Below are positions 39,866 to 50,061 of a stretch of DNA of 62,500 nt, piece by piece. The notes under the pieces are model-generated. The model worked only from the letters and a program-made list of their open reading frames with translations, had not been told where the DNA came from and did no database searches. The translations under genes were made by a program, and so were the position numbers. The stretch's first letter is position 1, and each line of letters starts with the position of its first letter. Source of the DNA: Neocallimastix lanati (nom. inval.) (lineage: Eukaryota; Neocallimastigomycota; Neocallimastigomycetes; Neocallimastigales; Neocallimastigaceae). The stretch covers positions 887,501 to 950,000 of the forward strand of contig JACVTC010000001.1 of NCBI GenBank assembly GCA_016946835.1, read 5' to 3'.

Positions 39866-40000
39866 CTATTTTTTATTTTTTTATATATAAAAAATAAAAA
39901 AATAAAAAAAAATTACGAAATGCAACTTATCGAAATGAAAAATATATATATTATAAATAAAGGTAATCTCTATAGAAAATATATATATATATATCGGGGA

Positions 40001-40020
40001 GGTTGCATTACGCCAATTTT
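40001..40020 (+). repeat. Left terminal inverted repeat of the candidate MULE
   Basis: GGTTGCATTACGCCAATTTT, preceded by TCGGGGA and an (AT)n tract. G+C-containing strings of this kind are rare in this intergenic DNA, so the match to the right end is unlikely to be chance. Confidence 0.55.
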
Positions 40021-40299
40021 TTTCACGTGATGTATATAAATATGTGGCTATAGCTATATTATGCTACATAATATTATTTTATTGTATTAATTTGTTATTT
40101 CAATTTTTATTTTAATTATTAAGTGAATAATTAAATAAATCATATAATGGTTAGATTTTATGATTTATATAAAAATATAAATGTTATTAAAAATATTTAA
40201 TTCATAATAAGATGGTTTTGTTGGAAATATACTATTTAAATAACTATTGAGTGATTCTTCAATTATAATATTATTGTTACACGTATTAGCATTTTTTTT

Positions 40300-41002
40300 T
40301 TTTAATTTTTTAAATAATATTTTATATGTTTCTTGTTCTTTATTTTTTTTAATATTGCAAAAGAATTAGTGTAAAAACTATCTAATTCTTTAGCGTAAGT
40401 TCTTGTTATAAATATTTGATAACTAAATTTAGGGGCAATAAAAAATGTACCATCAACAAATATATCATCATTATATTCTAAATAATTTTACTTGAAAAAG
40501 GGATCGAAAAATTATTAAATTAGTATTTTTTGAATATAATAAAATTTTCACCTCGCTTTGTTTTATAATATTTAGATTTATTAGGAATTTCAGTAAATGT
40601 TGTCAAATTGGATGGTAGTTTTTTATTTAAATTTCTTGATATTTGGGATTTAATTGAATTATATTCTGGACATATAAATCTCATTTCTTTAGAAATTTTA
40701 TTATATAGGGGTTTTATTTTTATACCAAAAGGAATTGAACTTTTTTCAATTCCATTTTTAATTTTATGTTTCATTATAGATAGAGATACATCGTATTCTT
40801 TTTTAGGATGATTATGTGAACTATCATATTTTAAGATTTTTTTCTTATTATTTAAAATAATAAAAGATTTACATTTATTTCTGTACATAAACTTTGGAAT
40901 TATCTTTTCTTATATACGAAAAATTAAATTTATATTTTTTATTAATAATAATTTATTTTTTTCCTTTGTTATACTCACATTAATAATTAGATTTTCTTCC
41001 AT
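40300..41002 (-). pseudogene. FLYWCH/MULE-type transposase fragment
   Basis: The minus strand starts MEENLIINVSITKEKNKLLL at 41,002, has a stop, then CKSFIILNNKKKILKYDSSH followed by NHPKKEYD (the Cys..His-x-His pattern of a FLYWCH zinc finger). A long helical segment to 40,520 follows (frame 40,888-40,520, 122 residues). After a frameshift comes DDIFVDGTFFIAPKFSYQIF (about 40,475-40,415), the 'D.TF...P....Q' block around the first catalytic Asp of MULE transposases. The rest of the catalytic domain is not seen. MULE transposases cut and paste DNA between inverted ends. This copy is inactive. Confidence 0.7.
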
Positions 41003-41099
41003 TTTTATATTTTTATAAATATTATAATTAAAATTTTTATATTAATTATCCAATATTATTCTTAATACTAATTTTGAAAAATTAGTTTTTCAATTATTT

Positions 41100-43160
41100 G
41101 TAAAAAAAAAAAAAAAAATAAATAAATAAAGAATGCAATAATATAAGTACAAGTATACAAAATAAAATAAAATAAAATAAAATAAAATAAAATAAAATAA
41201 AAAATAAATAAATAAAGAATGCAATAATATAAGTACAAGTATACAAAATAAAATAAAATAAAATAAAATAAAATAAAATAAAATAAAATAAAATAAAATA
41301 AAATAAAATAAAATAAAATAAAATAAAATAAAATAAAATAAAATAAAATAAAATAAAATAAAAAAAAAAAAAAATAAATAAAGAATGCAATAATATAAGT
41401 ACAAGTATACAAAATAAAATAAAATAAAATAAAATAAAATAAAATAAAATAAAATAAAATAAAATAAAATAAAATAAAATAAAATAAAATAAAATAAAAT
41501 AAAGTAAAATAAAATAAAATAAAATAAAAAAAAAAAAAAAAATAAATAAAGAATGCAATAATATAAGTACAAGTATACAAAATAAAATAAAATAAAATAA
41601 AATAAAATAAATAGTAGAATATCAAATATAAAGTATAGATCGAATAAAATAAAATAAAGTAAAATAAAATAAAATAAAATAAAATAAAATAAAATAAAAT
41701 AAAATAAAATAAAATAAAATAAAATAAAATAAAATAAAATAAAATAAAATAAAATAAAATAAAATAAAATAAAATAAAATAAAATAAAATAAAATAAAAT
41801 AAAATAAAATAAAATAAAATAAAATAAAATAAAATAAAATAAAATAAAAAAATAAATAAATAAAGAATGCAATAATATAAGTACAAGTATACAAAATAAA
41901 ATAAAATAAAATAAAATAAAATAAAATAAAATAAAGTAAAATAAAATAAAATAAAATAAAATAAAATAAAATAAAATAAAATAAATAGTAGAAATATAAA
42001 TATAAAGTACAGATTGAATAAAATAAAATAAAATAAAATAAATAGTAGAAATATAAATATAAAGTACAGATTGAATAAAATAAAATAAAATAAAATAAAA
42101 TAAAATAAATATTGAATGTAATAATATAAAAGTACAAGTATATAAAATAAAATAAAATAAATATTGAATATAATAATATAAAAGTACAAGTATATAAAAT
42201 AAAATAAAATAAAATAAAATAAAATAAAATAAAATAAAATAAAATAAAATAAAATAAAATAAAATAAAATAAAATAAAATAAAATAAAATAAAATAAAAT
42301 AAAATAAAATAAAATAAAATAAAATAAAATAAAATAAAATAAAATAAAATAAAATAAAAAAAAAAAAATAAAGAATGCAATAATATAAGTACAAGTATAC
42401 AAAATAAAATAAAATAAAATAAAATAAAATAAAATAAAATAAAATAAATAGTAGAAATATAAATATAAAGTACAGATTGAATAAAATAAAATAAAATAAA
42501 ATAAAAAAAAAAAATAAATAAATAAAGAATGCAATAATATAAGTACAAGTATACAAAATAAAATAAAATAAAATAAAATAAAACAAATAGTAGAATATGA
42601 ATATAAAGTACAGATTGAATAAAATAAAATGAAATAAAACAAATAGTAGAATATGAATATAAAGTACAGATTGAATAAAATAAAATAAAATAAAATAAAA
42701 TAAAATAAAATAAATATTGAATGTAATAATATAAAAGTACAAGTATATAAAATAAAATAAATATTGAATATAATAATATAAAAGTACAAGTATATAAAAT
42801 AAAATAAAATAAAATAAATATTGAATATAATAATATAAAAGTACAAGTATATAAAATAAAATAAAATAAAATAAATATTGAATGTAATAATATAAAAGTA
42901 CAAGTATATAAAATAAAATAAAATAAAATAAATATTGAATGTAATAATATAAAAGTACAAGTATATAAAATAAAATAAAATAAAATAAATATTGAATGTA
43001 ATAATATAAAAGTACAAGTATATAAAATAAAATAAAATAAATATTGAATGTTATAATATAAAAGTACAAGTATATAAAATAAAATAAAATAAAATAAAAT
43101 AAATATTGAATGTAATAATATAAAAGTACAAGTATATAAAATAAAATAAAATAAATATTT
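41100..43160 (-). repeat. (TAAAA)n array with three kinds of cassettes
   Basis: About 2 kb of TAAAA pentamers punctuated by conserved inserts of 30-40 bases. Type A is GAATGCAATAATATAAGTAC plus AAGTATACA, about 7 copies. Type B is TAGTAGAA..ATAAAGTACAGATTGAAT, about 6 copies. Type C is ATTGAATGTAATAATATAAA plus AGTACAAGTATATA, about 10 copies, mostly at 42.7-43.15 kb. The minus strand contains almost no TAA, TAG or TGA, so all three minus frames stay open for hundreds of codons. Those frames are by-products. Confidence 0.9.
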
Positions 43161-43394
43161 ATTATTATTTTTATTGAAGATTATTAAAGATAATTTATTT
43201 TTAAAAATAAAATGGTTTATTTAATTATATATGTTAGAAAGCAAAAAAATCATTTATATTTAGTGAAATTATTAACAGTAATATTGTTTTATATATTAAA
43301 TTACATCATCAATTGAATACAATAAAAATGTAAAAAATTTTCATTTCTAAAACAATGATCGATCTGTAATATTTTTTAATTATAAATAATATTA

Positions 43395-43890
43395 GATATT
43401 TATTTTATTTTATTTTATTTTATTTTATTTTATTCAATCTGTACTTTATATTCATATTCTACTATTTGTTTTATTTTATTTTATTTTATTCAATCTGTAC
43501 TTTATATTCATATTCTACTATTTGTTTTATTTTATTTTATTTTATTCAATCTGTACTTTATATTCATATTCTACTATTTGTTTTATTTCATTTTATTTTA
43601 TTCAATCTGTACTTTATATTCATATTCTACTATTTGTTTTATTTTATTTTATTTTATTTTATTTTATTTTGTATACTTGTACTTATATTATTGCATTCTT
43701 TATTTATTTATTTATTTTATTTTATTTTGTATACTTATATTATTGCATTCTTTATTTATTTATTTTATTTTATATACTTGTACTTTTATATTATTACATT
43801 CAATATTTATTTTATTTTATTTTATTTTATTTTATTTTATTCAATCTGTACTTTATATTCATATTCTATTTATTTTATTTTATTTTATAT
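43395..43890 (+). repeat. Same cassette array in opposite orientation
   Basis: TTTTA pentamers with the reverse complements of cassette B (CAATCTGTACTTTATATTCA at 43,435, 43,491, 43,547, 43,604 and 43,845), A (GTACTTATATTATTGCATTC at 43,679) and C (43,776-43,807). With the left array this makes an inverted arrangement around a unique core at 43,160-43,395. Confidence 0.9.
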
Positions 43891-44040
43891 ACTTATTACA
43901 TTTTTTATTTATTTATTTATTTGTTTATTTATTTATACATTTATTTTTTTTACATATAATTGTATTAAAATTTTTTATGGCGTTAACAAAAAATTTTGCA
44001 AGCCATTAAAAATAAATGGCGTATTGAAAATTTGTATTAT

Positions 44041-44060
44041 AAAAATTGGCGAAATGAACC
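44041..44060 (-). repeat. Right terminal inverted repeat of the candidate MULE
   Basis: The plus strand reads AAAAATTGGCGAAATGAACC; its reverse complement matches the left end. Related GGCG strings at 43,979 and 44,022 nearby could be subterminal repeats. Confidence 0.5.
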
Positions 44061-44066
44061 ACATTC

Positions 44067-44629
44067 ATATATATCTATATATATATATATTTTTTTATTT
44101 GAATTAAAAATATTATTGGAAAGTAAATGTTTTAATTCATAAATTAAACTTTATTTATAATTCGTGGGTTTGTCGGTTTTGTTGAACAATTACATAAAAA
44201 ATTAATTAAAAATGAAGGAATAGGAAAATTTATAAAAAAAATTAGATTATTTTTTATTTTTTAATAAATTATTAAAAATCTTGTAACTATAGGGTTGAAA
44301 TTTATTGAGTATTAAATAAATTATAAGCAAATTATTATGATGAATTTATATAATACATACAAACTTTATTATTGTAAAAAAAAAAAAAAAAATTATACAA
44401 AATAAGATATTCTTTAATAAATAATTAAAAAAAAAAAAGGACCTTTTTTTTATTATAATTTTTTTTTATAATATTTATTTTGTTTTTTAAATAAAAATAT
44501 ATATATATATAATATTATAAATATAATTTTAAAAAAAAAATTTAAGGAATATAATAATAAAATAAAAATTTTTATTTACTTCTAATTAAAATATATAAAA
44601 AAAAAATAGTTTTCAAAGACAAATAAGAA
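44067..44629. other. Upstream region of the first surface-module gene
   Basis: Contains (AT)n, poly-A tracts and a short less biased patch (44,160-44,235). Reading FVGFVEQLHKKLIKNEGIGK in one frame, that patch could be a worn transposase scrap but is too short to assign. The 60 bases before the ATG are A-rich. Confidence 0.5.
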
Positions 44630-45853
44630 ATGAAATTAGCTTATCCTATTTTATTTATTTATACTCTAATATGTCGGTATAAAAAGACTTATGCTTCAGA
44701 TTATCCTACTTGTACTGGATGTGTACTGTATGCCTCTGGTACCGATGGAAATTTGTGGGGTTGGGAAAATTTTGATTTCTGTAAAATTCCATCCTCTTGC
44801 CAAAATAATTTAAGTGATAATACTAATAATAATGACAAGGACACTTCCAACCCTCAGAATAATTCAAATAATAATAATTCTAATTCAAGTAATACCAATA
44901 CCAATACCAATAATAATAATAATAATAATTTAGAAACTTCAGATAATTCTAAAACTTCCCCAGAAGAAATTATTGCTAATAATAATAATAACAATATTAA
45001 TGGAGGTATTAGTATGTGTAGTAGTTGTGATGTTGTCGCTACTGGTGGTGATGGTGTCTTATATGGTTTTGAAAATGGTTCCGTAAGTATTATTAAATAT
45101 ATAATATAAATAAATAAATTAATAAATAAATAAATTAATTAATAAATAAATAAATTAATATTAATATTAATATTAATATTAATTTATTATTATTATTATT
45201 ATCATATTATTATTATTTACTATTGCTATTCTAATAAAATTAATTATAAATGATATGCTCAAATTTATGTTTTATTTTTATTTATTTTATATATTTATTA
45301 TAACTTATATATTATACTTTAAAATTTATTAAATAATATATATATATATATATTCAAATTAAATCATTAATAGTCATGTCAAATTGATGAAAAAAAATGT
45401 AAGAAAGAATCCTCCAAAACTACAACAACAGAATCCTCCAAAACTACAACAACAGATGCAACGGTCAGTGCTACTTCAGATACCTCAAATACAAAGGAAG
45501 AAAGAGATAAAGAAGGCATTTTAATATGTAATCATTGTAATCCAGATTCTACCGCGGATGATAAGACCTTATGGGGACATCAAAATGGAGAAGCTTGTAG
45601 AGTTATTGGATCACGTTGTCACATTAATATTAGTGAACATCCATTCTGTAAAGGTTGTGTTGTCACGGCTACAGGAACAGATTCTAGTTTATGGGGTTGG
45701 GAAAACAATTCTTCCTGTATGATTGATGAAAAGTCCTGTGGTATTTTATCAGGTATTAATTCAAATGAAAATTCAGGAAGTCTATCCATCATTGCTAATT
45801 TATATATTGGTTTTATAGCTATTGTTACTCTTTTAATTATCTATAGTTACTAG
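44630..45853 (+). CDS. Secreted four-module Cys-rich surface protein (paralogue A, two exons)
   Basis: Exons 44630-45082 and 45374-45853 (intron GTAAGT..TTAATAG, phase 0) give 310 residues. Residues 1-22 are a signal peptide. Four related modules of about 30 residues follow: C-x2-C...ASGTDGNLWGWEN...C...C; CSSCDVVATGGDGVLYGFEN (split by the intron); CNHC...LWGHQNGEAC...C; and CKGCVVTATGTDSSLWGWEN..C...C. Asn/Ser- and Thr-rich linkers separate them, and the protein ends in a Ser-rich spacer plus a hydrophobic tail (LYIGFIAIVTLLIIYSY), so it is probably GPI- or membrane-anchored. The 'DG.WG.EN..C.I' core resembles gut-fungal dockerin/CBM10-like modules and could equally belong to a scaffoldin-type repeat protein. 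Carbohydrate or protein binding at the cell surface is inference. Its paralogue is at 50.1 kb. Confidence 0.82.
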
Positions 45854-45983
45854 ACATTTACAACTAATAATTAAAAAATTATAACATGAAAATATAAAAT
45901 ATATAATATATAATATAATATATATATATATACATAAATTATTAATAAAACCTAATATTTAAATAATTAAAAGAGTAATAATT

Positions 45984-46100
45984 CAGGAAATATATCCATC
46001 ATTGCTAATTTATATATCAGTTTTTATAGCTATTGTTACTCTTTTAATTATCTATAGTTACTAGACATTTACAATTATTAATTAAAAAATTATAAAATGA
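45984..46100 (+). repeat. Duplicate of the 3' end of paralogue A
   Basis: Matches 45,771-45,885: TTCAGGAA..TATCCATCATTGCTAATTT, then GCTATTGTTACTCTTTTAAT through the stop codon TAG and ACATTTACAA beyond. It lies about 130 bases downstream of the gene and would encode the membrane tail again, but an extra T after ATATCAG shifts the frame. A local tandem duplication. Confidence 0.9.
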
Positions 46101-46346
46101 AAATACATAACATGAAAATATATAATATATAATATATAAATATATATATAAATATGTATATATATAAATATGTATATATATAAATTATTAATAAAACCTA
46201 ATGTTTAAATGATTAAAAGAGAAAAATAATAATAAAAATTTTTTTTGTATTATTGTTAATTGTTATAATATACATAATCTATCAATGCAAAATAAATTAT
46301 ATTTTATTAATAAATTTAAATTTAGAGTTTAATAAAAATAATAATA

Positions 46347-46388
<42 letters not shown>

Positions 46389-49300
46389 TAATAATAATAA
46401 TAATAAATAATAATAATAATAATAAATAATAATAAATAATAATAATAATAATAATAAATAATAATAAATAATAATAAATAATAATAAATAATAATAATAA
46501 ATAATAATAATAATACATAATAAAAAAAAAAAAAAAAAAGATATCAATTAATAATATATAATATCTTAAATTTATATACATTAATATATTTCTTTTGGTT
46601 TAAGACAGTATATAGGTGTATATATTGTTAATTGATTAAGAAAAAAAAAAAAAATCGATTACTCATCTCATAAATACCAAAAATATATTTAGTTTTTTTT
46701 TTTCTTTTTTCTTTTTCTATTATATAGATATTAATTATTATGAATAATTTTATAAGAAAAAAATAAAAAATAAAAAAATACAAAAAAATAAAAATCGATT
46801 ACTCATTTATACCAAATATATATTTTAATTTTTTTTAATTTTTTAATTTTTTTTTTTATTATATAAGTTGTTCATTATACTCCTCTAAAGTCTGTTATTA
46901 TACTTATATTTAATAATTTTACATAACTTTAAATAATTATACTTTTTATTTAAATAGTATAGATAATATTTATACTACTACTACTATCTACTACTACTAC
47001 TACTACTACTAATAATAATACTAATAATACTAATAATAATAATAATACTACTAATATTATTATTATTATTATTATTATTACTATTTATATTTTTTATATT
47101 TCCATTAATCTTTTTAATAATTTTTATTATTTTTAATTAATATTTTTTAAATCAAATAAACTATTGAATCAAATACAATCATCAATTTTTAGCATAAAAT
47201 AATATTTGTTAAATCTCTTTATTTCCATAAATAAATTAACTATTACATTATCTTTCATTTGTAATAATAAATTATAAATTATTTATAAAATATTTATAAA
47301 TTATTTGTGAATGATATTTATTTTATTTTATTTTAAATAATAAATATTAAAAAAAAAAAATAAAAAAAATAAAAATAAAAATAAAAAATAATAAAAATTT
47401 GATTTTTTTTTTTTTTAATATTTATCATTAACTAATTACTCATCATCATAAATCATCATAAAAAAAAAAAAAAAAAGCCATAAAATTATTTTCATTAGTT
47501 AGAATATGGGCAATTCAAATGATGTTTATTTGTGAAATCAATAAAATATCATAGAATTGCCATACTTTTTAATATGATCATTTTATAAATTATTTCAAGT
47601 TAAAAAAAAATATCTTTATATAATTAATTTTAAAAGAAAATTGCTATCTATATATAAAAAAAAAAAAAAAGAAATATATATATATAGATATATCTATGAA
47701 TTTTTTTTTATATATTCATTTTCAGTATATACAAAAACTTTTCATCCTTCCCATATATATATATATATATTTTATTTTTAAAGTTTAATATTATAATAAT
47801 TATTATTTAAAAAAAAATTCTATATAATATATATATATATAGAGATTTTTTTTCTAAAATTTTCGTCATAACTTTGTATTTCAAATAATAATTATTCGTT
47901 AAATGAACAATCAAAACTTTTTTATCCATTCTGTTTTACTAAAATACATATATGTTATATTGAACTTTTTATATTTATTTTTTATTCATTTATACTCTTT
48001 TATTCTATATGAACTTTTCATATTCATGTATTCATAAATTAGGCATAATATTATATAATTTTTGACATATTTAAAGCATTAATTATTATTCAATTATTTA
48101 TTATTATTTATTAATAAATACTCTTATTATTACTTATTATTCATTTATTCAATTATTTATTATTTATTATTATTTATTAATAAATACTCTTTTTATCATT
48201 ATTTATTATTCAATTATTTATTATTTATTATTTATTATTTATTATTTATTATTTATTATTTATTATTTATTATTTATTATTTATTATTTATTATTTATTA
48301 TTTATTATTTATTATTTATTATTCAATTATTTATTATTCAATTATTCAATTATTTAATTATATATTATTTATTATTTATTTTTTATTATTTATTTATTAT
48401 TTATTATTTATTATTTATTATTTATTATTTATTATTTATTATTTATTATTTATTATTTATTATTTATTAATAAATACTCTTATTATTATTATTCCATTAT
48501 TTATATATATTTATTTATATATTTATATATTTATATATTTATTATTTCATTATTTATTAATAAATGACTCTTTATTATTATTTATTATTTAATTATTTAA
48601 TTATTTATTATTATTAGTTATGCATTTATTATTTATTCCATGATTTATTATTTATTATATACTATAGTCCTTTTTTTTTTTTTTTTTTTTTTCCTATCTT
48701 TATTTTATTTTTTTTTTTTTTTTTATTTTTTTTTTTATATTTTTTTTGTTCTATTCTAAAATGAAAATTAAAGTTTATGTGCCATCCTTTTAAAATTTGT
48801 ACTATGGGAATATATGGAGTAGAATTTATTAGAATATACTATCAAATCAATTATTTATATATGCTACGACATAAAGTAATTGAATCCTTCATTAGATTTA
48901 TGGGATAATTTAAATAAATATATGGGAAAGTGTAACCATAATATATTATTCATGAATTTGGAAAAAAAAAAAAATTTAAAGTAAAAAAAAAAAAAAAAAA
49001 ATCAACAATAACCAAATATAGAAATGTGAATATTAATTTATATTATTATAAATATATATAGAGAGAAATAGAAAATATAAAATATGAAATATAGAAATAG
49101 AAATAGAAATTGAAAATAGAATTCATATATAAAGTAATTCATTGTTAACTTTTATTATTATTATTATTTTATATATATCTATATCTATATTTATATATTT
49201 ATTTATATTTATTTATATTTATATACTTTTTATATTTATTTATATTTATATATTTAAATATTTATTTATATTTATTTATATTTAAATATTTATTTATATT

Positions 49301-50061
49301 TATATATTTATATATTTATATATTTAAATATTTAAATATTTATTTATATTTATATGTTTATATTTATATACTTTATATATTTATTTATATATTTATTTAT
49401 ATTTATTTTTTAGTTATTCTATTCAATAATGTCGATTGTACAACAATAAATAGGCTATATCAAATATCAATAAATAAAAAAGTGATAATCAAATATCTAT
49501 TGCTAGGATGGATGTAGTATATAAAAGTGTAATTTTTTTTTTTATTTTCATTTTTAAATATTCTTTTTTTTTTTTTTTTTCTTTCTTTCATATTATAACA
49601 TATTTATTCTATATACATTTTATTATCAGAAAGAAATTGATAAATTAATTTATTTATAGGTAAGTTATAATAATTTGAAATAAAAAATAATAGTATTGAA
49701 AAGAAGTAAAAAAAAAATATGATTAGATATAGTAATAGAGGCTAAATAATAACTTATATATATAAAAGAATTAATAAAATAATAATAATAAATTACTATA
49801 TTACATAGTAATTTGTTAATAGTATCAGTTTTTATTTTTATATTTTATCTCTCTTAAATATATAAATATATTATTAATTATTAATATGTATTTCTAAAAT
49901 ATTTATTATTAAAATATAAAAAGTTTTTTTTATTTTTTTTTTATTTTTTATAGTAATATATATATATATTTTAATTTTATAAAATAATATTTTTTTTTTT
50001 TTTTTTTTTTTTTTTTACTAATTATATTATTTTAAATTTACATTAAAATCTAGTAATCAAA
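46101..50061. other. Repeat-rich intergenic region
   Basis: No gene seen. Contents: (AAT)n satellite at 46,330-46,520; a diverged duplicate of about 130 bases marked by AAAATCGATTACTCAT at 46,652 and 46,792; (CTA)n/(AAT)n/(ATT)n at 46,972-47,085; TATTTATT satellite at 48.1-48.66 kb; a less biased, unassigned patch at 48,740-48,960; and TATATTTATT runs at 49,170-49,415. A long poly-T (49,991-50,016) lies about 45 bases before the next gene. Confidence 0.65.
48075..48660 (+). repeat. TATTTATT satellite with TATTAATAAATACTC motif
   Basis: TATTTATTAATAAATACTCT appears at 48,106, 48,171 and 48,463, with TTCAATTATT spacers and long ATTTATT runs. Same family and same orientation as 13.3 and 53.5 kb. 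Confidence 0.85.

Larger units (their letters stand above)
37376..39995. other. Intergenic region dominated by AT satellites
   Basis: No gene seen. The GTP cyclohydrolase promoter region holds poly-T tracts and GAATGAATCACATGACCATA (37,886). Two repeat arrays are annotated separately. Position 37,975-37,985 has an isolated AGTGGCGGAAA. Confidence 0.65.
39996..44066 (-). mobile_element. Candidate Mutator-like (MULE) DNA transposon
   Basis: The two ends carry related inverted repeats: GGTTGCATTACGCCAATTTT at 40,001-40,020, and on the other strand GGTTCATTTCGCCAATTTTT at 44,060-44,041, differing by one gap and one base over the shared core. Both abut (AT)n, so a target-site duplication cannot be read. 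Between them lie a broken FLYWCH/MULE-type transposase (40.3-41.0 kb, -) and about 2.8 kb of (TAAAA)n cassette arrays. Element boundaries are inferred from the end match and need other copies for proof. Confidence 0.5.

Noticed and set aside
40608-40811. Plus-strand 67-codon frame
   Set aside because: Antisense to the FLYWCH/MULE fragment, whose His-x-His and DGTF motifs lie on the minus strand.
41068-43069. Open frames of 649 and 659 codons on the minus strand, plus shorter ones
   Set aside because: They overlap in three frames and consist only of pentamer and cassette translation; repeat by-products.
44160-44250. FVGFVEQLHKKLIKNEGIGK as a transposase C-terminus
   Set aside because: Too short, outside the candidate terminal repeats, and lacks conserved catalytic residues.
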